From Dehalococcoidales bacterium (GTDB lineage Bacteria; Chloroflexota; Dehalococcoidia; Dehalococcoidales; UBA2162): 38,328 nucleotides of DNA. Location of the stretch: positions 1-38,328 of the forward strand of contig JAUYMF010000172.1 of assembly GCA_030698765.1 (NCBI GenBank), read 5' to 3'. Both the position numbers and the translations under genes were made by a program. Below are positions 1-5,691 of the stretch, piece after piece. Within the stretch, counting starts at the first letter, position 1, and each line of letters opens with the position of its first letter. Below the pieces are notes generated by a model. That model had not been told where the DNA came from. It did not search any database and saw nothing but the letters and a program-made list of their open reading frames with translations.

Positions 1-1
1 C

Positions 2-79
2 TGTGGGATGGAACCTACTCTTCAACGAACCTCTGAACGGGCGATGATGAGGAGTAGGTTCTCTCCTTTTTACCCCACA
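2..79. repeat. Nested inverted repeat at the window edge
   Basis: A perfect 10-bp inverted repeat (GAACCTACTC at 11-20, its complement at 52-61) lies inside an outer 6-bp pair (2-7 with 74-79). A short T-rich run follows the inner arm at 66-71. A second GAACCT at 27-32 could compete for the same downstream arm. It could be the terminator or 3' structure of a gene lying left of the window, but the 31-nt loop is long for an intrinsic terminator. Confidence 0.4.
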
Positions 80-158
80 TGATATACTAATACGGTCATC
101 TATTTACATCTCACCCCGGTCGTTTAATTAGAGCGGAAACAGCAGGATTAGTGCCTTT

Positions 159-187
159 TTGCCATACTACCCAATGCATGGTATAAT
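159..187 (+). promoter_or_regulatory. Sigma-70-type promoter of the AbrB/PIN pair
   Basis: TTGCCA at 159-164 (5 of 6 consensus bases) and TATAAT at 182-187 (6 of 6) are separated by exactly 17 bp. The -10 box ends 24 bp before the antitoxin start, so the leader is short. No experimental support; recognised by eye. Confidence 0.7.
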
Positions 188-197
188 GAAATAAAAA

Positions 198-246
198 TGG
201 CAGGTTAGTTAATGAAGACAAAAATACGAGAAGGTGGCAGGTTAGT
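198..246 (+). repeat. 12-bp direct repeat around the antitoxin start
   Basis: TGGCAGGTTAGT occurs at 198-209, immediately before the ATG at 212, and again at 235-246 inside the first codons. The period is 37 bp. Position over the ribosome-binding region suggests a possible autoregulatory site for the AbrB-fold protein, but that is inference. Confidence 0.5.
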
Positions 247-451
247 GATTCCAGCCGAATACAGGAAAGCATTGGGACTCAAACCTGGAGATTCGGTGCT
301 CTTATCGCTTGAAGATGGTGAGATAAGAGTCGTTAGCACGCGCCAGGCAGTCGCACGGGCGCAAACTCTGCTCCGGCAATATATCCCTAAAGGTCGCAGC
401 CTGTCTGAGGAACTAATCAAAGAGCGGCGGGACGAGGCGGCTCGTGCCTAA
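212..451 (+). CDS. vapB: AbrB/SpoVT-fold antitoxin, VapB-like
   Basis: A 79-aa protein whose N-terminal half is a typical swapped-hairpin AbrB domain: basic start, then an EGGRLVIPAEYRKALGLKPGD-like segment (about residues 7-27), then LLSLEDGEIRVV (about 30-41). The C-terminal half is charged and helical and probably wraps the toxin. The gene overlaps the downstream PIN-domain gene by 8 bp (TAA at 449-451, next GTG at 444), the usual antitoxin-first arrangement. Members of this family neutralise the cognate PIN ribonuclease and repress their own promoter; the 12-bp direct repeat over its start could be the operator. The ATG at 212 has a modest CAGG Shine-Dalgarno 7 nt upstream. Family call is confident; the partner specificity is inferred from adjacency. 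Confidence 0.88.
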   Translation: MKTKIREGGRLVIPAEYRKALGLKPGDSVLLSLEDGEIRVVSTRQAVARAQTLLRQYIPKGRSLSEELIKERRDEAARA

Positions 452-827
452 AACAGTAATAGATGCCTCAGCATTGCTGGCACTTCTGAACGCTGAACAG
501 GGTGCCGACATCGTGACTGAAACCCTCCTTGGTGGAGTCATCAGCGCAGTCAACCTGTCCGAAGTTATCGCCAAGCTTTGCGATGCAGGCATGCCGGAGA
601 AAGCGGTTCGCCAGGCTATACAACCGCTTGGACTGGACATTGTGCCTTTTGATGAGGAACAGTCCTATCAAGCAGGATTACTCCGTACCTCTACTCAAGA
701 CATGGGTATTTCTTTAGGTGACCGGGCTTGCCTTAGCCTAGCTAAAATGCTAGGAGTAGTCGCACTCACCGCAGACAGGGCTTGGACGGGGCTTTCAGTT
801 GGAGTAACCGTTAAAATAATCCGCTAG
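444..827 (+). CDS. vapC: PIN-domain ribonuclease toxin, VapC-like
   Basis: A 127-aa single PIN domain. The acidic metal-binding residues expected for the family are visible: Asp7 (VIDASALLALL), Glu40 (NLSEVIAKL), Asp93 (LGDRACLSLA) and Asp111 (TADRAW). Family members cleave RNA, often tRNA or rRNA, in a Mg2+-dependent manner and are held inactive by the antitoxin encoded just upstream. The start is GTG, overlapping the antitoxin stop by 8 bp, which implies translational coupling and explains the lack of a separate promoter. All four acidic positions are intact, so nothing suggests inactivation. The RNA target cannot be read from sequence. The gene converges on the small KOW-like gene, with a 54-bp gap. 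Confidence 0.9.
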   Translation: MPKTVIDASALLALLNAEQGADIVTETLLGGVISAVNLSEVIAKLCDAGMPEKAVRQAIQPLGLDIVPFDEEQSYQAGLLRTSTQDMGISLGDRACLSLAKMLGVVALTADRAWTGLSVGVTVKIIR

Positions 828-881
828 GTCTCAAATCTGCGTCCCTGAGGGTTTTACTCATTCTTAGTTGCTATCTTGTAT

Positions 882-1064
882 TCAATCGGTTGTTTTTCTT
901 AATTGTTCTTCATAAAATTTGTATGCGCCGTATGACAATTCGACTTCCCATCCATTTTCTTGAGGTTCTGGTGGATTAGATATTTTGCATCTCCTTCTTA
1001 TAGTTCCCTTTTGACCTTTATGGCTTCCACCTTTGATTTCAACTCTGTCACCAATCTTAAACAT
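882..1064 (-). CDS. Small KOW-like protein
   Basis: A 60-aa protein beginning MFKIGDRVEIKGGSHKGQKG: a KOW-type beta motif (alternating hydrophobics, then GxxKGxxGxI) followed by an acidic/aromatic tail. KOW motifs bind RNA or ribosomal/transcription partners, but the function of this protein is unknown. The reading frame opens 18 bp earlier (ATG at 1082, adding MEEKLS). I prefer the ATG at 1064 because GGAGGAG lies 9 nt upstream of it, whereas the earlier ATG has only a poor AGAG. Its upstream region carries a -10 box and a perfect 18-bp palindrome over the predicted start point, so it is probably repressed by a dimeric regulator. It is a monocistronic gene downstream of the four-gene cassette. 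Confidence 0.6.
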   Translation of the reverse strand: MFKIGDRVEIKGGSHKGQKGTIRRRCKISNPPEPQENGWEVELSYGAYKFYEEQLRKTTD

Positions 1065-1111
1065 ACTCAGTTTCTCCTCCATAATATCTCTGGATACTTT
1101 ATTGATAACCT

Positions 1112-1129
1112 CCTAAACCATGGTTTAGG
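1112..1129. promoter_or_regulatory. Perfect 18-bp palindrome, probable operator
   Basis: CCTAAACCATGGTTTAGG is perfectly self-complementary (two 9-bp half sites, no spacer). It begins 4 bp downstream of a TATAAT box on the minus strand (1138-1133), so it covers the expected transcription start. No T-run follows it, which argues against a terminator. The cognate repressor is unknown; the winged-helix protein encoded just upstream is a candidate. Confidence 0.65.
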
Positions 1130-1132
1130 GGT

Positions 1133-1163
1133 ATTATAGACCCTTCTTGGTGGGTGCTGACAA
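1133..1163 (-). promoter_or_regulatory. Probable promoter of the KOW-like gene
   Basis: On the minus strand TTGTCA (1163-1158, 5 of 6 consensus) precedes TATAAT (1138-1133) with a 19-bp spacer, slightly long for sigma-70. Long spacers are typical of promoters needing an activator that twists the DNA; here the palindrome lies downstream rather than in the spacer. Confidence 0.5.
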
Positions 1164-1192
1164 CTAGAATGAGTTATAACGTCCCTGAGCAC

Positions 1193-1762
1193 CTACCCCC
1201 GGCTATCCCTCTGCACCTTCCGGTGAGGCCAGCCGGTGTTCCGTGATTTGTGGTTTGCCCCGATTTCAGGATACATGGTATAAAGCGGGTTTGACCACTC
1301 ATCATCAGTGGCTTTCCGACCGGCCTCAGTCAACCGGTAGTAAATCCTGTCCGGCGCTTCCGGATAATGGTCTTGCATCGCCGAGTTCTCCGTTTCCGAA
1401 GTTGCTTCGACCCACCCCAGTTTTTTAAGCGTCCCGAAATACTTGAGGAAAGAATGATACCGCATGCGGGTGAACTTGTGGGATATCTTCTTCAACTCCT
1501 GCTGGTATATCTTCTCCGCGAGTTCCTCGGTTACATCCTCTCCAGCGAGCACCAGGTTACTGATTCTCTTTTCAGCCCGGGTTCGGGCCGTAGCCGTGGC
1601 CAGGGAGACCTTGTACTCGTAGTTGATGTCCGACTGGGGAGCGCCACGCTCGGGGTTAATCCTGGTAGAGCCTTCCGGTCCGTTACCCAGGAGATACTCA
1701 CGGATAAACCAGCCGGCGCCGAAGGGACGCGCAAAGCCACCGCGGGTGGGTCGAAGCTCCAT
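1193..1762 (-). CDS. Hypothetical protein with a winged-helix-like C-terminal half
   Basis: A 189-aa protein, last gene of a four-gene minus-strand cassette, starting 6 bp after the preceding stop with a GGAG-type site upstream. Not recognised as a named family. Residues about 60-95 are helical and charged. Residues about 95-155 resemble a winged-helix unit: a recognition-helix-like segment (RMRYHSFLKYFGTLKKLGWV) followed by a beta-wing ending DRIYYRLTEAGRKA, the same ending seen in PadR/MarR-type regulators. The N-terminus (RPTRGGFARPFGAGW) is Gly/Arg-rich and the C-terminus is basic. It may be a DNA-binding protein controlling its own cassette or the neighbouring palindrome-carrying promoter. 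Function unknown. Confidence 0.72.
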   Translation of the reverse strand: MELRPTRGGFARPFGAGWFIREYLLGNGPEGSTRINPERGAPQSDINYEYKVSLATATARTRAEKRISNLVLAGEDVTEELAEKIYQQELKKISHKFTRMRYHSFLKYFGTLKKLGWVEATSETENSAMQDHYPEAPDRIYYRLTEAGRKATDDEWSNPLYTMYPEIGANHKSRNTGWPHRKVQRDSRG

Positions 1763-1768
1763 TTCCGA

Positions 1769-2122
1769 TTACTCTCCTTCCCAGACGAATCTGCGGATTA
1801 TCTCGCGCTCGGCGGCCTCACGGCACATCTTTTCAAACTCGTCGCGCCAGGTCATGAAACCAGCCTTAGCCTCTGTCTCCTGACGGAACGCCTGCCAGTG
1901 CCAGTCTTGGAGCGGGTTTAACCCTCTCTTCTCCAGTTCCGGCCCGACAAGCGCCCGAATCATGCCGTCAACCATTGGCAGTGTAACCAGTAAAAACACA
2001 GCATTCATGTGGTCGGCGAGTTTCCACTGCCACTCATGCTTTTTGAATGTCTCCATCATCATTGAGGTGACGGCGAGCGGCATCAAGGCTTTGAACGTCT
2101 CGATGATGTTGTCCTTGTTCAT
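1769..2122 (-). CDS. Hypothetical 117-aa protein
   Basis: Not recognised. The N-terminal 65 residues contain two moderately hydrophobic helices (around residues 10-24, KALMPLAVTSMMM, and 39-58, MNAVFLLVTLPMVDGMIRAL); the rest is charged, Trp-rich and probably helical (DWHWQAFRQETEAKAGFMTWRD). It could be a peripheral membrane or oligomeric helical protein. The start ATG overlaps the TGA of the upstream gene by 4 bp (ATGA), so translation is coupled within the cassette. It is followed after 6 bp by the winged-helix-like gene. No catalytic motif is visible. Confidence 0.68.
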   Translation of the reverse strand: MNKDNIIETFKALMPLAVTSMMMETFKKHEWQWKLADHMNAVFLLVTLPMVDGMIRALVGPELEKRGLNPLQDWHWQAFRQETEAKAGFMTWRDEFEKMCREAAEREIIRRFVWEGE

Positions 2123-2373
2123 TCCCTACCTCCTTGCTCCTGTGTACTGCGAGAGCTGTTTATCGGTTCGAGGCGCATCATCTGCGCCCCCACGGTCAGA
2201 ACCATGGTCAGGAAATTCATTACCTGGGGAGCGGATGCCTCCGGCTTTACGTTGCGCAGAATAATGCGCGCCCGTAGGTTCTCCGGTTCCACGCTGATGA
2301 GCAGTTGCCCACTCTCGACCAAGTTGGCAGACTGCTCCTGTCCCTGTCTGATCATTTCGTCAAAGTTCATCAT
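2119..2373 (-). CDS. Hypothetical 84-aa protein
   Basis: Not recognised. The frame opens at 2379, but I choose the ATG at 2373: it makes the same 4-bp ATGA overlap with the upstream stop that is seen at its own 3' end, and GGAGG lies 7 nt upstream. The protein has a beta-rich centre ([20 protein letters not shown]) and a C-terminal hydrophobic helix ([18 protein letters not shown]). It has no known motif. Its size, alternating strand/helix pattern and position between two equally small coupled genes suggest a subunit of a multi-protein assembly rather than an enzyme. Confidence 0.62.
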   Translation of the reverse strand: MMNFDEMIRQGQEQSANLVESGQLLISVEPENLRARIILRNVKPEASAPQVMNFLTMVLTVGAQMMRLEPINSSRSTQEQGGRE

Positions 2374-3101
2374 TTCCATGCCTCCTCGAATTCATCTTTA
2401 CTTATTTCCCGGCCACCGCCGGGATGTGTTCCGGGCTGTGTGCCCTGCGTAGTAGGTTGTTGACCTGCCACCGGCTGTCCGACTGGCGGCATCATGCCCA
2501 TACCGGGCATGCCAAACCCGCCCATCATCTGCTGCATCGTCTGCTGGAGGATAGGCTCGAATACCCTGGTCATCATCGAAGCGAACGGGTTGGGGGAGCT
2601 GGCATTACTGGTATCCTTGACCGCCGACATGAAGTGAGGCATAGCCCCATTTAGCGCCTGCTGAGCAGCCATCTGGGCAACCTCGACGCCGCTGCCTTGG
2701 ACGGCTCTGGCGGCCTCTGCCTGGCCTCTTTGCCAAGTGGACAACAGGTCGGTCAGCGGCTTGATGGTCTCGCTGAACATCCTGAGTCCCATAAGCGGCA
2801 CACTCATCCCGGCCATGAATATCTTCCGGTCCCTGATATTGCCGTCGAAGATTTCGGCAACATCGGTCTCCAGCCACTCGGGCAGCACCGATTCCTTCTC
2901 CTTGCGGATAGCTAGTGAACCGTCTTTCCCCACTGATGTGGGAAACGATTCCTTGCCCGCTTTCACCCTTTTGCGGATACGTTGTCTGACCAAGGATGGT
3001 GAGTAGCCACGGGCTTCGATTTCTTTCTGGCTGAAACCTTCTTCCAGCAGTTCGTCCACTTCCTGACCCAGGTTTTCTTCGTTCTGGTTTTCGTCTGTCA
3101 T
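2370..3101 (-). CDS. Hypothetical 243-aa protein, HTH-like N-terminus and Met/Gly/Pro-rich C-terminus
   Basis: First large gene of the cassette. Residues about 12-45 read as a short helix-turn-helix ([32 protein letters not shown]), similar in pattern to recombinase or sigma region-4 helices. Residues about 85-165 are amphipathic and helical, with a hydrophobic stretch near [16 protein letters not shown]. Residues about 185-235 are low-complexity, rich in Met, Gly, Pro, Gln and Thr, resembling flexible linkers of phage or surface proteins. Its start overlaps the stop of a 28-codon leader ORF by 4 bp (ATGA) and AAGGAGG lies upstream. No family recognised. It may be part of an integrated element, but no integrase or capsid gene is present here. 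Confidence 0.7.
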   Translation of the reverse strand: MTDENQNEENLGQEVDELLEEGFSQKEIEARGYSPSLVRQRIRKRVKAGKESFPTSVGKDGSLAIRKEKESVLPEWLETDVAEIFDGNIRDRKIFMAGMSVPLMGLRMFSETIKPLTDLLSTWQRGQAEAARAVQGSGVEVAQMAAQQALNGAMPHFMSAVKDTSNASSPNPFASMMTRVFEPILQQTMQQMMGGFGMPGMGMMPPVGQPVAGQQPTTQGTQPGTHPGGGREISKDEFEEAWK

Positions 3102-3184
3102 TGTTCCTCCTTTTTCTGGTTACTTTGGGTGGTTTGCACAGCTAAGCAGGCATGAGACTCATGTTCTGCATAGCTGGCATTCAT
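3098..3184 (-). CDS. Candidate 28-aa leader ORF coupled to the cassette
   Basis: ATG at 3184 opens 28 codons ([14 protein letters not shown] then a Gln/Lys/Glu-rich end) whose TGA overlaps the start of the 243-aa gene as ATGA. The Shine-Dalgarno of the larger gene lies inside this ORF. The same stop-start overlap is used at two more junctions in the cassette, which supports real translation. Product unknown; it may serve only to couple translation. Confidence 0.35.
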   Translation of the reverse strand: MNASYAEHESHACLAVQTTQSNQKKEEQ

Positions 3185-3501
3185 ATCTATCGCCGTGAGA
3201 CGGTTAGCTATGCGATCATTTCAGCACCTCCTCTATAAGCCCCAGGGGGTGGTGACCCCCTACTCCATTCCGGGGGATACCCGGCAGGGCGGATAGACCG
3301 AGATTTATTAGTTTTCATACCTTTCACTTACGGATACCTCCTTGAACTACGGAAATTTGGGCACAAGTCGGCTATATGCCGAAAATTGGAAAGTTAGCGT
3401 GCTTGTGGTTGCCGGAGGTGCCTTTCTTATCGGGGCACCTCCAGGCTCAGTCTAAGGGTTAGATTGTCCTTAGCAGACTGGTGGCGGCTTGTCCGGAGGC
3501 C
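3102..3501. other. Structured leader between the unknown cassette and glgP
   Basis: This 400-bp stretch has no sizeable gene. It carries the two tiny minus-strand ORFs and several hairpins: 3244-3261 (AGGGGGT, 4-nt loop), about 3268-3282 (CCGGG with CCCGG) and 3414-3442 (GGAGGTGCC with GGCACCTCC, 11-nt loop). A possible minus-strand TATAAT lies at 3526-3521, within the glgP promoter on the other strand, but its -35 (TGAAAA) is weak. I did not recognise a known riboswitch class. Confidence 0.4.
3208..3318 (-). CDS. Candidate 36-aa basic leader peptide
   Basis: ATG at 3318 is preceded by AAAGG and, 16 nt upstream, AGGAGG. It encodes 36 residues beginning MKTNKSRSIRPAGYPPEW, then a Pro/Gly-rich end. 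The DNA folds into two hairpins (3244-3261 and around 3268-3282), so the ORF may instead be an accident within a structured leader. A second strong AGGAGGTG near its end sits 5 nt before an ATG-ATC-GCA-TAG mini-ORF in the same frame. Confidence 0.25.
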   Translation of the reverse strand: MKTNKSRSIRPAGYPPEWSRGSPPPGAYRGGAEMIA

Positions 3502-3530
3502 TTGACAAGAAAAGGCAACGATTATATTGT
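3502..3530 (+). promoter_or_regulatory. Promoter of the glycogen phosphorylase gene
   Basis: Perfect TTGACA at 3502-3507, 17-bp spacer, TATTGT at 3525-3530 (4 of 6). Predicted start near 3537, giving a leader of about 20 nt before the ATG at 3559. Confidence 0.65.
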
Positions 3531-3558
3531 AAGCTTATAGATATTTTCAGGAATTAAG

Positions 3559-5685
3559 ATGACATCTCCGAAGTTGCCCGAGCGCATTAACCGGCTTGAT
3601 GAGCTAGCCAATAATTTATGGTGGAGCTGGCATGAAAATGCCCGCACGTTGTTCCGTGCCCTGGATTACCCGCTCTGGAGAGAGAGCGGTCATAACCCGA
3701 TAAAGGAACTGCGTGAAGTAAGTCAGGATACGCTGCATGCGGCGGCTGTTGACCGTTCCTTTCTGGCTCTCTATGACTCTGTAATGTCAGCTTTTGATGT
3801 GGATATGGCCGCCAAAAATACCTGGGTTGCTAATGATTGTCCCAACCTTCGGGAGTGCCCGGTGGCCTTTTTTTCCATGGAATATGCGATACACAACTCC
3901 CTGCCGATTTATGCCGGCGGGCTGGGTGTCCTGGCCGGTGATATCTGCAAGGAGGCGAGTGACCTCGGTATGTCACTTATTGCCGTTGGCTTTATGTATC
4001 CTCAGGGATACTTCCACCAGCATATCCTGCCCGATGGCACGCAGGAAGAGATATACCACCAGCTTGATTTTGGTGAGGCACCTGTCACCCGGGTCCTTTC
4101 GCCACAGGGCGGTGTCTCGGTGGCGAAAGTGGAACTGGGTGAGGTTGTTCTCGATATCGGGGTCTGGCTGGTTAATGTCGGCGGCACCAGTGTCTATCTG
4201 ATGGATACTAACCTCGAAACTAACCCTGTTCATCATCGTGCTCTCTCGGCGCGACTTTACATCGCCGACCCGGAGCTGCGCCTGCAGCAGGAAATCGTGC
4301 TCGGGATTGGCGGCGTCAGGGTGCTGCGGGCGCTGGGTATTGAGCCCTCAATCTGGCACAGTAATGAGGGGCATACCGCCTTCATGATGCTGGAACGTGT
4401 CCGTGAAGCGGTGATAAGCGGAATGAACTTCGTCGATGCTGTGCGCAGTGTACAGGCGAAGACCGTTTTTACCACCCATACCCCGGCCTTAGCCGGTCAC
4501 GATGTTTTCCCGGCGGCGATGATGGAGAGGTATTTCCGGCACTACTGGGAAGCTCTGGGCATCGACCGGGAAAAGTTCCTTCAACTGGGACAACGGAGCA
4601 GCTACGATGGCCAGTCTTTTAATATGACGGCACTGGCTTTAAGGATGGCTAACCAGCGCTCAGGGGTGAGTCAGTTGCATGAAAAAGTTACCCGCCGGAT
4701 GTGGCGGCGGCTCTGGCCGGAAGCCACCGAAGACCAGGTTCCGATATCTCATGTAACCAACGGAGTTCATGCCCCATCATGGATTGCCCGGGAAATGTGC
4801 GGTCTCTTTGATGAGTACCTCGGTAAAGACTGGATGAGAGACCAGGACGATAGTAAGATGTGGGAAGGGGTACTCAGTATCCCGGATGAGAAGCTCTGGG
4901 CTGTCCGTCAGCGGCTGAAGAACAAATTGGTTGGCGCCGTTCGGGAGCGTATGCGGAGCCGGTGGATAGAAGATGATGTTCCCTGGTCGCAGGTGCTGGC
5001 GATGGGTGCCTTCCTTAACCCGGAGGCGCTGACCATAGCCTTTGTGCGTCGTTTTGCCGAGTACAAGCGTCCAGCCCTTATTTTTCAGGATGTTGAACGC
5101 TTAAAGCGAATCATCAATAACGAATATCATCCGGTCCAGATACTCTTTGCCGGCAAATCTCATCCTGCTGACCTGGCCTCTAAACGCCTGATCCAACAGG
5201 TGTATAATCGGGCTACAGACCATAATTGGCGGGGACGAATCGTCTTCATCGAGGACTACGATATTCATATCGCGCATTACCTGGTTCACGGAGTGGATGT
5301 TTGGCTGAACGTACCACGGCGTCTGCAGGAAGCCAGCGGCACCAGCGGGATGAAGGCGGCACTGAATGGTGTGCTCAACCTCAGTGTCCGTGACGGGTGG
5401 TGGGACGAAGGGTTCAACGGCAGCAACGGCTGGGCGCTCGGGGATGGACCTGAAGCGATTAGTGCTGAGAAAGAAGATGCGGCGGATGCTGAGGCGCTCT
5501 ACCGTATGCTGGAAGAAAAGATTGTGCCCATGTACTACTCGAGAGACCGCAGTGGCGTGCCCGATGCCTGGATGCGCATGGTCAAAGAATCAATACGTTC
5601 CATCGCGCCGGTCTTTTGCACGCGGCGCATGCTCAAAGAATACGCGGAGCGCATGTACCGTACGGCTGTGCAACCACGTGAATAG
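3559..5685 (+). CDS. glgP: Alpha-glucan (glycogen) phosphorylase, GT35
   Basis: Releases glucose-1-phosphate from alpha-1,4-glucan ends using phosphate and pyridoxal phosphate; cytoplasmic. The 708-aa protein has the DUF3417-type N-terminal segment of the short bacterial/archaeal phosphorylases (residues about 3-110, LANNLWWSWHENAR), then the GT35 catalytic core with FSMEYAIHNSLPIYAGGLGVLAGD (about 107-130) and FVRRFAEYKR (about 495-505). The PLP-binding region is EASGTSGMKAALNG, with the predicted Schiff-base lysine at about Lys599. The motif differs from the E. coli-type GTGNMK by Ser-Gly, as usual in this subfamily. It has its own promoter and is convergent with the treY end of the glucan operon, only 6 bp separating the stops. 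It supplies the phosphorolytic exit from the polymer made by GlgE/GlgB. Confidence 0.95.
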   Translation: MTSPKLPERINRLDELANNLWWSWHENARTLFRALDYPLWRESGHNPIKELREVSQDTLHAAAVDRSFLALYDSVMSAFDVDMAAKNTWVANDCPNLRECPVAFFSMEYAIHNSLPIYAGGLGVLAGDICKEASDLGMSLIAVGFMYPQGYFHQHILPDGTQEEIYHQLDFGEAPVTRVLSPQGGVSVAKVELGEVVLDIGVWLVNVGGTSVYLMDTNLETNPVHHRALSARLYIADPELRLQQEIVLGIGGVRVLRALGIEPSIWHSNEGHTAFMMLERVREAVISGMNFVDAVRSVQAKTVFTTHTPALAGHDVFPAAMMERYFRHYWEALGIDREKFLQLGQRSSYDGQSFNMTALALRMANQRSGVSQLHEKVTRRMWRRLWPEATEDQVPISHVTNGVHAPSWIAREMCGLFDEYLGKDWMRDQDDSKMWEGVLSIPDEKLWAVRQRLKNKLVGAVRERMRSRWIEDDVPWSQVLAMGAFLNPEALTIAFVRRFAEYKRPALIFQDVERLKRIINNEYHPVQILFAGKSHPADLASKRLIQQVYNRATDHNWRGRIVFIEDYDIHIAHYLVHGVDVWLNVPRRLQEASGTSGMKAALNGVLNLSVRDGWWDEGFNGSNGWALGDGPEAISAEKEDAADAEALYRMLEEKIVPMYYSRDRSGVPDAWMRMVKESIRSIAPVFCTRRMLKEYAERMYRTAVQPRE

Positions 5686-5691
5686 CACTGG

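Noticed and set aside
1112-1129. Intrinsic terminator of the unknown cassette
   Set aside because: The palindrome has no loop and no following T-run on the minus strand, and it lies just downstream of a -10 box.
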